A DNA stretch of 64,000 bases from Enhydrobacter sp. (GTDB lineage: Bacteria > Pseudomonadota > Alphaproteobacteria > Reyranellales > Reyranellaceae), in NCBI GenBank assembly GCA_025808875.1, contig CP075528.1, positions 2,788,473-2,852,472 of the forward strand. Reading direction: 5' to 3'. A model generated the notes under the pieces. That model was given only the letters and a program-made list of their open reading frames with translations, did not search any database and had not been told where the DNA came from. Positions 47,595-56,732 of this stretch are shown piece after piece. Both the position numbers and the translations under genes were made by a program. Numbering within the stretch: the first letter of the stretch is position 1; each line of letters begins with the position of its first letter.

Positions 47595-48851
47595 TCACAC
47601 CGGACCGAAAATCAGCGACGCGTTGGTGCCGCCGAAACCGAACGAGTTGCTGAGCGCGTGGCGGACCTTGCGTTGCTTGGCCTGCTTCGGCACCAAGTCT
47701 ATATCGCAGCCCTCGTCCGGCTCGTCGAGATTGAGCGTTGGCGGAACGGCCTGCTCGACGATCGACTTGATGGCGTAGATGGCCTCGATCGCGCCGGCGG
47801 CCCCCAGGAGGTGGCCGGTCGCAGACTTGGTCGACGACATGGAAAGCTTGTAGGCGTCCTGGCCGAACGTCTTCTTCACGGCGCCGAGCTCGATGACGTC
47901 GGCCATGGTCGACGTGCCGTGCGCGTTCACATAGTCGATCTGGTCGGTGCCGAGGCGCGCGCGCTTCAGCGCCGCCTGCATGGCGCGCATCGCGCCGTCG
48001 CCGTCCTCGGACGGCGCGGTGATGTGATAGGCGTCGCCCGACAGGCCGTAGCCGATCACCTCGGCGTAGATCCTGGCGCCGCGCCTGCGGGCGTGCTCGT
48101 ACTCCTCGAGCACCACGCAGCCCGCGCCTTCGCCCATCACGAACCCGTCGCGCCGCCTGTCCCACGGCCGCGACGCCTGGGCGGGCGTGTCGTTGAAGTC
48201 GGTCGACAGCGCCTTGCAGGCGTTGAAGCCGGCGATGCCGATGCGGCAGATCGCGGCCTCGGCGCCGCCGGCCACCATGACGTCGGCGTCGTCGAGCTGG
48301 ATCAGCCGCGCCGCGTCGCCGAGGGCGTGGGCCCCCGTCGCGCACGCCGTCACCACGGAATGATTCGGGCCCTTGAAGCCGTACCTGATCGACACCTGGC
48401 CCGAGGCGAGGTTGATCAGCGCCGACGGGATGAAGAACGGGCTGACGCGGCGGGGGCCGCGATCCTTGAGCACGAGCGACGTCTCGTAGATCGTCTGCAG
48501 GCCGCCGATGCCCGAGCCGATCATCACGCCGGTCCGGCGCCGACCCTCGTCGTCCTGCGGCTTCCACCCCGAATCCTCGACCGCCTGCTCGGCGGCAGCG
48601 ATGCCGAAGACGATGAACTTGTCGAGCTTGCGCTGGTCCTTGGGCGCGATGTAGGCGTCGGCGTTGAAGTGGCCGTTGGCCTTGTCGCCGACCGGCACCT
48701 CGCCGGCGATCTTGGTCGCGAGGTCGGTCGTGTCGAATGCCTGGATCGCGCGGATGCCCGATTCGGCCGCCATCAGGCGGCGCCAGTTGGTATCGACACC
48801 GTCGCCGAGCGGCGTCACCATGCCCATGCCGGTTACGACAACTCGCCTCAT
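47595..48851 (-). CDS. fabF: Beta-ketoacyl-ACP synthase II
   Basis: A 418-residue condensing enzyme that elongates acyl-ACP with malonyl-ACP. MRRVVVTGMGMVTPLGDGVD at the start, catalytic C170 in VVTACATGAHALG, and the two histidines in VNAHGTSTMAD and SATGHLLGAAGA complete the triad. It follows acpP by 34 bp, in the usual fabD-fabG-acpP-fabF order. Confidence 0.97.
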   Translation of the reverse strand: MRRVVVTGMGMVTPLGDGVDTNWRRLMAAESGIRAIQAFDTTDLATKIAGEVPVGDKANGHFNADAYIAPKDQRKLDKFIVFGIAAAEQAVEDSGWKPQDDEGRRRTGVMIGSGIGGLQTIYETSLVLKDRGPRRVSPFFIPSALINLASGQVSIRYGFKGPNHSVVTACATGAHALGDAARLIQLDDADVMVAGGAEAAICRIGIAGFNACKALSTDFNDTPAQASRPWDRRRDGFVMGEGAGCVVLEEYEHARRRGARIYAEVIGYGLSGDAYHITAPSEDGDGAMRAMQAALKRARLGTDQIDYVNAHGTSTMADVIELGAVKKTFGQDAYKLSMSSTKSATGHLLGAAGAIEAIYAIKSIVEQAVPPTLNLDEPDEGCDIDLVPKQAKQRKVRHALSNSFGFGGTNASLIFGPV

Positions 48852-48885
48852 CGTTCGCCTTCCTCGTGTCGAAGCGGACAGGCGT

Positions 48886-49125
48886 TCAGGACTTGGCGTT
48901 GCTCTTGATGAAGCCGATGGCGTCGCCCACGGTCTGGATCTTCTCGGCCGCGTCGTCCGGGATCTCGATGCCGAATTCCTCCTCGAAGGCCATCACGAGT
49001 TCGACCGTGTCGAGGCTGTCCGCGCCGAGGTCGTCGATGAACTTGGCGTCTTCCTTGACCTGCGCGGCCTCGACACCGAGATGCTCCACGACGATCTTCT
49101 TAACGCGCTCGGCAATATCGCTCAT
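48886..49125 (-). CDS. acpP: Acyl carrier protein
   Basis: A 79-residue acidic carrier of fatty-acyl chains. The phosphopantetheine serine is S37 in [26 protein letters not shown] is a strong ribosome site suited to high expression. It is separated from fabG by 136 bp, which probably contains an extra promoter, as is usual for acpP; I could not identify a convincing one. Confidence 0.97.
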   Translation of the reverse strand: MSDIAERVKKIVVEHLGVEAAQVKEDAKFIDDLGADSLDTVELVMAFEEEFGIEIPDDAAEKIQTVGDAIGFIKSNAKS

Positions 49126-49261
49126 TTTGCTCTTCCTTCCCGTGTCTTCCCGGATTGGGGTCGCCTCAAGGGGCAGGCGAATCGGCCCCTCCTAACATAG
49201 CTCCCCGGCCAAGGCTAGGGCCGGAAATCCTACAAAATCAGGCACTTGTGAGGATTCGCCC

Positions 49262-49999
49262 TCAGATCATCGCCATCCCGCCGTTGATGTGCAGGGTCTG
49301 CCCCGTGACGTAGCCGGCCTCGTCACTGGCGAGGTAGACGACTCCCGCGGCGATCTCGTCGGGCGTGCCCAGACGCTCGGCCGGCACGCGCGCAAGGATG
49401 GCCTTTTTCTGCTCGTCGGTGAGCACGTCGGTCATCGGCGTGGCGATGAACCCGGGCGCGATGCAATTCACCGTAATGCTGCGCGAGGCGAGCTCCAGCG
49501 CGAGCGACTTCGACAGGCCGATCAGGCCGGCCTTGGCGGCCGCATAGTTGGCCTGGCCCGGGTTTCCGGTCACGCCGACGATCGAGGTTATGTTGATCAC
49601 CCGACCGAAACGGCGGCGCATCATGCCCCGCATCGCCGCCCGCGTGAGGCGGAAGGTGCCGGTGAGGTTCACCTGCAGCACCTTCTCCCATTCCTCGTCC
49701 TTCATGCGCATCGAAATGTTGTCGCGCGTGATCCCGGCGTTGTTGACCAGGATGTCGATCTTGCCCATCGCCGCCTCGGCCTCCTTGGCCAACCGGTCAA
49801 TATCGGCGGCATCGTCCATGCGCGCGGCGACGACATGCGCACGCTCCCCGAGCGAGCCCTTGAGCTGCTCGAGGGCGTCGGCGCGCGTGCCCGAGATCGT
49901 GACCGCCGCCCCACGGCCATGCAGCGCGCGAGCGATGGCGCCGCCGATGCCGCCTGAAGCGCCCGTGACGAGCGCCGACTTGCCGGAAAGATCGAACAT
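49262..49999 (-). CDS. fabG: 3-Oxoacyl-ACP reductase
   Basis: A 245-residue short-chain dehydrogenase that reduces beta-ketoacyl-ACP with NADPH. VTGASGGIGGAIA cofactor loop, NNAGITRD, the catalytic YxxxK in QANYAAAKAGLIGL, and the C-terminal DEAGYVTGQTLHINGGMAM are typical. GAGGAGCAG precedes the ATG. It is 11 bp after fabD. Confidence 0.96.
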   Translation of the reverse strand: MFDLSGKSALVTGASGGIGGAIARALHGRGAAVTISGTRADALEQLKGSLGERAHVVAARMDDAADIDRLAKEAEAAMGKIDILVNNAGITRDNISMRMKDEEWEKVLQVNLTGTFRLTRAAMRGMMRRRFGRVINITSIVGVTGNPGQANYAAAKAGLIGLSKSLALELASRSITVNCIAPGFIATPMTDVLTDEQKKAILARVPAERLGTPDEIAAGVVYLASDEAGYVTGQTLHINGGMAMI

Positions 50000-50010
50000 C
50001 GCGCTGCTCC

Positions 50011-50952
50011 TCAGGCGGTCTTCAGAAAAGCCTCGATATCGGCCGGCGTGTTGAGGGCCAGCCCCGTCATCTCCTTGTCGATGCGCTTGACCAGGCCCGA
50101 CAGCACCTTGCCCGAGCCGCATTCCACCAACGCATCGACTCCGCCCGACTTCATGTACTGGACGCTCTCGCGCCAGCGCACCAGGCCCGTGACCTGCTCG
50201 ACCAGGCGGATCTTGATGTCGGCCGGGTTGGTGATCTCCGACGCCAGCACGTTGGCGACGAGCGGTACCTGCGGCGTGCCGAGCGTCACTTCCTCCAGCG
50301 CCTTCTGCATGGCGTCGGCGGCAGGCTGCATCAGCGGGCAATGGAAGGGCGCACTCACCGGCAGCGGCATGGCACGCTTGCAGCCGCGCGCCTTCGCCGC
50401 CTCGCCGGCCCGTTCCACCGCTTCCTTGTGGCCGCTGATGACGATCTGGCCGCCGCCATTGTCGTTCGCCACCGTCACGACCTGGCCGTGCGCGGCCTCC
50501 CGGCAGGCCTCCTGCGCCGCCTCCAGTTCGATGCCGAGCAATGCCGCCATGGCGCCGACGCCGACCGGCACGGCCTTCTGCATCGATTGCCCGCGCAGCT
50601 TGAGCAGGCGGGCGGCATCCGCGAGTTGCAGGGAGCCCGAGGCCGCCAGGGCCGAGTACTCGCCGAGGGAGTGGCCCGCCACATGGCTCGCGAAGCTTGC
50701 CAAGGGCTTTCCGCCGTCCTTCTCGAGGACCCGGATCACCGCGACACTCACCGCCATCAAGGCAGGCTGGGCATTCTCAGTCAGGACGAGGTCGGACTCG
50801 GGCCCCTCGCGCATCAACCGGGAAAGGTTTTGCTTCAACGCCTCGTCGATCTCCGCGAATACGTCGCGAGCCGTCGAGAAGGCGCCGGCAAGGTCGACGC
50901 CCATCCCCACGGCTTGGGAACCTTGTCCCGGAAACACGAAAGCGCGGCTCAT
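50011..50952 (-). CDS. fabD: Malonyl-CoA:ACP transacylase
   Basis: A 313-residue enzyme loading malonate onto ACP. FVFPGQGSQAVGMG at the N-terminus, nucleophile S95 in GHSLGEYSAL, the active His in VSAPFHCPLM and the C-terminal GGVDALVECGSGKVLSGLVK are family motifs. The ATG at 50952 has GGGGGAA in front. First gene of the fatty-acid operon and divergent from rpsF. Confidence 0.96.
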   Translation of the reverse strand: MSRAFVFPGQGSQAVGMGVDLAGAFSTARDVFAEIDEALKQNLSRLMREGPESDLVLTENAQPALMAVSVAVIRVLEKDGGKPLASFASHVAGHSLGEYSALAASGSLQLADAARLLKLRGQSMQKAVPVGVGAMAALLGIELEAAQEACREAAHGQVVTVANDNGGGQIVISGHKEAVERAGEAAKARGCKRAMPLPVSAPFHCPLMQPAADAMQKALEEVTLGTPQVPLVANVLASEITNPADIKIRLVEQVTGLVRWRESVQYMKSGGVDALVECGSGKVLSGLVKRIDKEMTGLALNTPADIEAFLKTA

Positions 50953-51022
50953 GGGCAAATTCCCCCGGTTCTTGGCCTGAAGCGGGTCCCTCATACCCCA
51001 GTCGCGCCAGGGCCGAAACGCC

Positions 51023-51050
51023 TTGATTCGGGGGTATTTGTCTGTATAAC
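51023..51050 (+). promoter_or_regulatory. Sigma-70-type promoter of the rpsF-rpsR-rplI operon
   Basis: TTGATT at 51023-51028 and TATAAC at 51045-51050 with a 16-bp spacer, in the 224-bp gap between divergent fabD and rpsF. It leaves a leader of about 120 bases. Confidence 0.55.
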
Positions 51051-51120
51051 CGCCGCTCTTCGGGGCCTAAATCGGCGCCGTCTCCTTGCCGCTCCCCGAA
51101 CGATCGCGACGGGGCGGCTA

Positions 51121-51148
51121 GACCCGGCCGGTTCGTCAACTCCGGGTC
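51121..51148 (+). promoter_or_regulatory. Leader hairpin of rpsF, possible S6:S18 binding site
   Basis: A perfect 7-bp stem GACCCGG / CCGGGTC encloses a 14-base loop that begins CCGG, ending 28 bases before the rpsF ATG. The S6:S18 complex binds a CCG-containing leader hairpin in many bacteria to repress this operon. The position fits; the details of the motif are not verified. Confidence 0.35.
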
Positions 51149-51176
51149 GCCAACAGCCATAAGGAGCCTCAGTCAG

Positions 51177-51623
51177 ATGGCATTGTACGAGAATGTCTTC
51201 ATCGCGCGCCAGGACGTGCCGGCGACGCAAGTGGAGACCCTGACCAACCAGTTCTCCGAGCTCATCCAGAGCTTGGGCGGAACCGTTTCCAAGAAAGAGC
51301 ATTGGGGACTGCGGTCCCTCGCCTTCCGGATCAAGAAGAACCGCAAGGGCCACTACACTCTGATGAACATCGACGCGCCGGCCGCTGCCGTGAAGGAGCT
51401 GGAGCGCACGATGTCGATCAACGAGGACATCATTCGCTTCCTGACGGTGCGCGTCGACGAGCTCGAGGAAGGCCCCTCGGCGGCGATGCAACGCAGCGCC
51501 GACAAGTCCGACCGACCGGGCGGCGACCGTCCGGAGCGTGGTGGCTGGGGCGATCGCGGGCCACGGCGCGAACGTCCACGATTCGGCGACGAAGCAACTC
51601 CCAGCATCGGAGATGAGGAATGA
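51177..51623 (+). CDS. rpsF: 30S ribosomal protein S6 with Arg/Gly-rich tail
   Basis: A 148-residue S6. The ribosomal fold occupies the first about 100 residues ([38 protein letters not shown]). A disordered Arg/Gly/Pro/Asp tail follows ([20 protein letters not shown]) where E. coli carries its poly-Glu end. AAGGAGCC is the ribosome site. Its stop overlaps the rpsR start (ATGA). Confidence 0.96.
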   Translation: MALYENVFIARQDVPATQVETLTNQFSELIQSLGGTVSKKEHWGLRSLAFRIKKNRKGHYTLMNIDAPAAAVKELERTMSINEDIIRFLTVRVDELEEGPSAAMQRSADKSDRPGGDRPERGGWGDRGPRRERPRFGDEATPSIGDEE

Positions 51624-51853
51624 GCGCCGCCCGTCGACCTTTCACCCGCCGGCGCAAGAGTTGCCCGTTCTCGGGCGCCAACGCCCCCAAGATCGACTAC
51701 AAAGACGTGCGGCTGTTGCAACGCTTCGTGTCGGAGCGCGGCAAGATCGTCCCGAGCCGCATTTCGGCGGTGTCGTCGAAGAAGCAGCGTGAGCTCGCCC
51801 AGGCGATCAAGCGTGCGCGATTCCTGGCGCTCCTTCCCTATCTGATCGCCTGA
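51620..51853 (+). CDS. rpsR: 30S ribosomal protein S18
   Basis: A 77-residue protein of the small-subunit platform, partner of S6. [35 protein letters not shown] and [11 protein letters not shown] are the family signatures; one cysteine of the usual zinc-type set is visible. Coupled to rpsF by ATGA. Confidence 0.97.
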   Translation: MSAARRPFTRRRKSCPFSGANAPKIDYKDVRLLQRFVSERGKIVPSRISAVSSKKQRELAQAIKRARFLALLPYLIA

Positions 51854-51869
51854 GAACGGGAGACGAACC

Positions 51870-52511
51870 ATGCCGATGAACGTCATCCTGCTGGAGCGCG
51901 TGCCCAAGCTCGGTCAGATGGGCGATGTCGTGAAGGTGAAGCCCGGCTTCGCCCGCAACTTCCTGCTGCCCCAGAAGAAGGCCCTGCGCGCCACCAAGGA
52001 CAACATCACCTACTTCGAATCGCAGCGTAAAGTGCTGGAGGCCCAGAACTTCGAGCGCCGCAGCGAGGCGGAAAAGGCCGGCGACAAGATGAAGGACCTC
52101 AAGGTCACGCTCATCCGCCAGGCCTCGGAAGCGCTGCAGCTCTACGGTTCGGTGACGTCGCGCGACATCGCCGAGGGCGCGGTTGCCGCCGGCGTCAAGA
52201 TCGAACGCGGTCAGGTCGAGCTCGACAAGCCGATCAAGGCGCTGGGAGCGCACAGGATCAAGATCCACCTCCATCCCGAGGTGACGGTCGAGATCCTCGC
52301 CCTCGTCGCCCGCTCGCCGGACGAAGCCGAGTTCCTCGCCAAGGGCGGCACCCTGGTCGCCGAGACCGAGCGCGCGGCCCAGGAGGCGGCTGAAGCCGCT
52401 CAGCGCGCGCAGGCGCAGGCGGCGGCGCTGTTCGAGGCCAAGCCCGCCGCGGAGGGCGAGGCTGCCGAAGCTGCGGTCCCCGCCGAGGAAGCGGCAGCCG
52501 AACAGAAGTAG
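51870..52511 (+). CDS. rplI: 50S ribosomal protein L9 with Ala/Glu-rich tail
   Basis: A 213-residue L9 (usual about 150). The N-domain MNVILLERVPKLGQMGDVVK and GFARNFLLPQKKAL, the long connecting helix (about 45-80) and the C-domain (YGSVTSRDIAEGA...HPEVTVEIL) are complete. The last 45 residues are Ala/Glu-rich (AEAAVPAEEAAAEQK), a common alphaproteobacterial extension. Last gene of the ribosomal operon, followed by a hairpin. Confidence 0.97.
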   Translation: MPMNVILLERVPKLGQMGDVVKVKPGFARNFLLPQKKALRATKDNITYFESQRKVLEAQNFERRSEAEKAGDKMKDLKVTLIRQASEALQLYGSVTSRDIAEGAVAAGVKIERGQVELDKPIKALGAHRIKIHLHPEVTVEILALVARSPDEAEFLAKGGTLVAETERAAQEAAEAAQRAQAQAAALFEAKPAAEGEAAEAAVPAEEAAAEQK

Positions 52512-52543
52512 CGCCGCCGGCCTTGCGCCCCGCGATGCGATCC

Positions 52544-52576
52544 GACGCATGCCATTGCCTGCCAGTGGCATGCGTC
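52544..52576 (+). terminator. Hairpin terminator after rplI
   Basis: A perfect 11-bp stem (GACGCATGCCA / TGGCATGCGTC) with an 11-base loop, followed by TTCGTTTG. The U-tract is weak but the stem is strong, and it lies just before the next gene. Confidence 0.6.
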
Positions 52577-52592
52577 TTCGTTTGAGCCTCCG

Positions 52593-54227
52593 ATGATGTG
52601 GCGTGCAGGCGCCATCGCCATCGCAGCGCTGGTGGCGCTGCCGGTGTTCGGCGTCGTGGCCAGCCTGTTCGACTGGCGCGGCGAATTGTGGGCCCACCTC
52701 GCCACGACCACGCTTGCGGACATCGTCTCGAACACGGTCGTACTGCTGATCGGCGTCGGTGTCGGCACGACGCTGATCGGAACCGGCACGGCGTGGCTGG
52801 TGACAATGCATCGCTTCCCGTTCAGCCGGACGCTCGAATGGGCGCTGTTGCTGCCTCTGGTGATGCCGACCTACGTGATCGGCTATGCCTATGCGGATCT
52901 GCTCACCTTCGCCGGCCCGATCCAGGGCGCTCTGCGCGAGTTCACCGGATGGCGGCGCGACGACTATTGGTTTCCCGATTTCGGCAATGCCACGGGCGTA
53001 GCGCTGCTCTTCACTTTGGTCCTCTTCCCGTACGTCTACCTGGCCGCGCGGGCCACCTTCCTCGCCCAATCGCAGGCCCTGCTCGATGCCAGCCGCATCC
53101 TCGGGCACGGCCCGCTCAGCACGTTCCGACGCATCGGCCTGCCGCTCGCCCGCCCGGCCATTGCCGCTGGAGCCGCCCTGGCGCTGCTCGAAGCCCTCGC
53201 CGATTTCGGAACGGTGCAGTACTACGGCGTCCCCACCTTCACGACCGCCATCTACCGCACGTGGTATGGGATGGGAGATCGAACGGGCGCCGCCCAGATC
53301 GCCATGGTCCTGCTCGTGATTGCCGCCTGCCTGCTCCTGCTGGAACGCCACAGTCGCGGTAGACGACGCGTCCATGTCGCGGCGAACATTCGGCAGCGGT
53401 CATCGCCTTCCGCGCTGTCGCCGGCGGGCGCGCTCGCCGCCTCGATCGTCTGCAGCTTGCCGGTGGTGTTCGGCTTTGTTCTGCCGACAGCGCATCTGAT
53501 CAGGCTGGCAGTCGTGTCCGGCATTGGATTGACCGACGAAAGCTTCGTGCGCGAGGCCATCCATAGCCTCGTGCTGGCGACGATCGCCGCGCTGGCAATC
53601 GTCGCACTGGCGCTGTTCCTTGCCTATGCCGGCCGGCTGGTGCGGCGGCGCGCCTTCAATCGCCTGATCGAGTTTTCCGTGCTGGGCTATGCCATCCCCG
53701 GCGCGGTGATCGCAGCCGGCATCCTGTTGCCGTTGATCGCCGTCGACCACGCGGTCGATGCGGCATTCGACGCAGTCTTCGGCGTCTCGACGGGCCTTCT
53801 TCTAAGCGGAACCGCCTTCGCCCTGCTGATGGCCTACACCATCCGTTTCCTGGCCGTGGGCGTTGCCAACGTGGCGCCGGCACTCGCAGCGATCGATCCG
53901 GCCATGGATGCCAGCGCGCAGATGCTGGGGGCGAAACCACGGCAGATTCTGCGACGGATCCATCTGCCGATGTTGAAGGCGCCAGCGTTGACGGCCGCGA
54001 TGCTCGCGTTCGTCGAGGTGGTCAAGGAGTTGCCGGCGACGCTCCTCATCCGGCCATTCAACTTCGACACGCTCGCGGTCGGAATCTATCGCTACGCCTC
54101 CGACGAGCGCCTTGCTCAGGCCGCCGTGGGGGCGGTCCTGATCGTCGCCGTATCGCTCGCACCGGTGATCCTGCTGAGCCGCGCGATCGCCAGCCCGCAG
54201 CCTACTTCCAGCCGGCGCGATCCATGA
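52593..54227 (+). CDS. Iron(III)-type ABC transporter permease (FbpB-like)
   Basis: A 544-residue double permease with about twelve membrane segments in two homologous halves. Each half has an EAA-type loop (DASRILGHGPLSTFRRIGLP and DASAQMLGAKPRQILRRIHLP), as in FbpB/SfuB iron permeases. No ATPase gene is adjacent, and the likely binding protein is encoded convergently, with ends overlapping by 26 bases. It begins 17 bp after the rplI hairpin. Confidence 0.9.
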   Translation: MMWRAGAIAIAALVALPVFGVVASLFDWRGELWAHLATTTLADIVSNTVVLLIGVGVGTTLIGTGTAWLVTMHRFPFSRTLEWALLLPLVMPTYVIGYAYADLLTFAGPIQGALREFTGWRRDDYWFPDFGNATGVALLFTLVLFPYVYLAARATFLAQSQALLDASRILGHGPLSTFRRIGLPLARPAIAAGAALALLEALADFGTVQYYGVPTFTTAIYRTWYGMGDRTGAAQIAMVLLVIAACLLLLERHSRGRRRVHVAANIRQRSSPSALSPAGALAASIVCSLPVVFGFVLPTAHLIRLAVVSGIGLTDESFVREAIHSLVLATIAALAIVALALFLAYAGRLVRRRAFNRLIEFSVLGYAIPGAVIAAGILLPLIAVDHAVDAAFDAVFGVSTGLLLSGTAFALLMAYTIRFLAVGVANVAPALAAIDPAMDASAQMLGAKPRQILRRIHLPMLKAPALTAAMLAFVEVVKELPATLLIRPFNFDTLAVGIYRYASDERLAQAAVGAVLIVAVSLAPVILLSRAIASPQPTSSRRDP

Positions 54228-55236
54228 TCTTGAGGGCCTCGGCGTTGTTGCGCGCGAAGACGCGGGCGTTGAGCTGATCCTCCTTGAACTTGCCGAGTGA
54301 GGCGAGTTCCGGCGCCATGTCCACGTTGGCCAACACCGGGTACTCGGAGTTGCCCTGCGCGAAGTAGCGCTGTGCGTTCGGCGACACGAGATACTCGAGA
54401 AACTTCACCGCTGCCTCTCGGTTGGGCGCGTACTTGGCAACGCCGCCGCCGCTGATGTTCACGTGCGTCCCGCGACCGGCCTGATCGGGGAAGATCACCC
54501 CGATCTTGGCCGCGACCTCGCGATCCTCCGGCTTCTTGGAGCGCATGAGGTTCACGAAGTAGTAGGTGTTGGCGACGCAGATGTCGCCTTCCCCCGCCGC
54601 TACCGCCTTGATCTGATCGGTGTCACCGCCCCGTGGCGGCCGTGCCATGTTTGCCGCGACCCCCTTGGCCCACGCCTCGGTCTTCTCCGGTCCAAGAGCC
54701 GCCAGGATCGAACCCGTCAGCGATTGGTTGTAGATGTTGCCCGAGGAGCGGATGAGCAGCTTGCCCTTCCATGTGGCGTCGGCGAGGTTCTCGTACGTCT
54801 GGGGAGCATTCGCCGCTTGCACACGCTCCTTGCCGTAAAAGATCACACGCGCGCGCTTGGAGAAGCCGAACCAATTGTTGTCGGGGTCGCGCAGATGCGC
54901 CGGCACCGCCGCGGTCAGAACCTGCGAGGAGACGGGCTGCAGCAAGCCATCGGCCCGGGCTCGCTCGATGCGGCCGGCGTCGACACTGATGAAAACGTCG
55001 CACGGGCTCTTGTCGCCCTCAGCCTTGAGCTTGGCCACCAATGCATCCGCCGCGGCATCGGTCCGATTGATCTTGATGCCGGTGAGATCGGTGAAGTTGT
55101 TGTAGAGCGCGATGTCGGTGTTGTAGTGGCGCGCCGAATAGAGATTGAGCGTCGCTGCCTGGGCGAGCGCCCCTCTCGAGATCATCACACCCGCACCGAA
55201 CGCCATCCCCGAGGTCATCAAGGCTCGCCGCTTCAC
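54202..55236 (-). CDS. Iron(III) ABC transporter substrate-binding protein (FbpA-like)
   Basis: A 344-residue periplasmic ferric-ion binding protein. The leader begins VKRRALMTSGMAFGAGVMIS with an RR pair and ends near ALAQA. LNLYSARHYNTDIALYNNFT is the family start, and the tyrosine pair in VANTYYFVNLM corresponds to the iron-binding Tyr-Tyr of FbpA. The GTG start follows GGAGAG; the longer frame upstream has a poorer start. It probably works with the convergent FbpB-like permease and an ATPase outside the window. Confidence 0.92.
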   Translation of the reverse strand: MKRRALMTSGMAFGAGVMISRGALAQAATLNLYSARHYNTDIALYNNFTDLTGIKINRTDAAADALVAKLKAEGDKSPCDVFISVDAGRIERARADGLLQPVSSQVLTAAVPAHLRDPDNNWFGFSKRARVIFYGKERVQAANAPQTYENLADATWKGKLLIRSSGNIYNQSLTGSILAALGPEKTEAWAKGVAANMARPPRGGDTDQIKAVAAGEGDICVANTYYFVNLMRSKKPEDREVAAKIGVIFPDQAGRGTHVNISGGGVAKYAPNREAAVKFLEYLVSPNAQRYFAQGNSEYPVLANVDMAPELASLGKFKEDQLNARVFARNNAEALKIMDRAGWK

Positions 55237-55405
55237 GTTCACTCTCCATCTGCGAATGACTTGCAATCACGAAATCTATAGCACCCCACAATCGCTACTG
55301 CAAATCGCTCGCAATACTTTGATCTGGGTCAAATCCCAGGTTTGTTCCGGCCTTTGCCTTGAAATTGCCGTTTGGACTAACATTTGCGCTCCTGAGGGTA
55401 CGACG

Positions 55406-56644
55406 ATGCTGCTAGCCAAGGGCCTTGGCCGCGTATTGGGCGTAGGCCAGTTGACCATCATCGACGCCACCGGACGGTCGCACCGCCTGCAGGGTTCGCG
55501 ACCCGGCCCGGCGGTGACCATGCGGCTTCACGACCGCTGGACCGGCCTGCGTCTGGCCCTGCGTCCCCGGCTCGCCTTCGGCGAGGCCTACATGGACGGC
55601 AGGCTCACCGTCGAGGACGGCGACCTCTACGACTTGCTGGATTTGCTCGGACGCAACATGGCCGCCATCGAGACCATGCCGTTGTTGCGCTGGTCCTACG
55701 GCCTGCAGAAGGTCTTGCGGTTCCTCGAGCAATACAATCCGATTGGCAAGGCGCAACGCAACGTCGCTCACCACTACGACCTCAACGATCGGCTCTACGA
55801 CGCTTTCCTCGACCGCGACCGCCAGTACTCCTGCGCCTATTTCCTGTCGCCGTCGGACTCGCTCGAACAGGCACAGGTCAACAAGAAGCGCCACATCGCC
55901 GCCAAGCTGCTGCTGCGGCCGGGCATGAAGGTGCTCGACATCGGCTCGGGATGGGGCGGCATGGGGCTCTTCCTCGGTAGCGAGTTCGGCGCCGACGTCA
56001 CGGGCGTGACGCTGTCGAAGGAGCAGCACGGCGTATCGAGCCGCCGCGCGCTGGAGGGCGGCCTGGCCGACCGCGTGCGCTTCAAGCTGCTGGACTATCG
56101 CGAGGAGCCCGAAACCTACGACCGGATCGTTTCGGTCGGCATGTTCGAGCATGTCGGAGCCGCGCATTACGTCGAGTTCTTCGCCAAGATCAAGCAGTTG
56201 CTGAAGGACGATGGCGTTTTGGTGCTGCATTCGATCGGCCGCATGGAGCCGCCCGGCGGCACAAACACGTGGCTGCGCAAGTACATCTTTCCGGGCGGCT
56301 ACACGCCGGCTCTCTCGGAGGTTCTCGCAGCCATCGAGAATGTCGGCCTATACGTCACCGATATCGAAATCGTCCGATTGCATTACGCCGAGACGTTACG
56401 CCACTGGCGCCTGCGCTTCCTCGCCAACCTCGACAAGGTCAAGCAGATCGAAGGCTACGACGATCGCTTTTGCCGCATGTGGGAGTTCTATCTCGCCGGC
56501 TGCGAAGTGGCGTTCCGTTACATGAATCAGATGGTGTTCCAGATTCAGGTAGCGCGCAGGCAGGACGCAGTGCCACTGACGCGCGACTACATGGTCGACG
56601 CCGAACGTGACGTCGGCGTTTCCCGCTCCATGGCGGCCGAATAG
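55406..56644 (+). CDS. Cyclopropane-fatty-acyl-phospholipid synthase family methyltransferase
   Basis: A 412-residue SAM enzyme that adds a methylene bridge to unsaturated acyl chains of phospholipids. The N-domain includes FGEAYMDGRLTVEDGDLYDL. AQRNVAHHYDLNDRLYDAFL, YSCAYFLSPSDSLEQAQ, SAM loop VLDIGSGWGGMGLFL and FPGGYTPALSEVLAAIEN are hallmark blocks. GAGGGT is before the ATG at 55406. It stands alone between the iron binding protein and dnaB. Confidence 0.94.
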   Translation: MLLAKGLGRVLGVGQLTIIDATGRSHRLQGSRPGPAVTMRLHDRWTGLRLALRPRLAFGEAYMDGRLTVEDGDLYDLLDLLGRNMAAIETMPLLRWSYGLQKVLRFLEQYNPIGKAQRNVAHHYDLNDRLYDAFLDRDRQYSCAYFLSPSDSLEQAQVNKKRHIAAKLLLRPGMKVLDIGSGWGGMGLFLGSEFGADVTGVTLSKEQHGVSSRRALEGGLADRVRFKLLDYREEPETYDRIVSVGMFEHVGAAHYVEFFAKIKQLLKDDGVLVLHSIGRMEPPGGTNTWLRKYIFPGGYTPALSEVLAAIENVGLYVTDIEIVRLHYAETLRHWRLRFLANLDKVKQIEGYDDRFCRMWEFYLAGCEVAFRYMNQMVFQIQVARRQDAVPLTRDYMVDAERDVGVSRSMAAE

Positions 56645-56732
56645 CCGGTTTTCCCCGTAGTTACCCACCGTTGAATAGAGTGGCGGGTTTTGGGATGGTG
56701 GCCGGCCCCTCGGTTTCACTAGAAGGCTCTGC

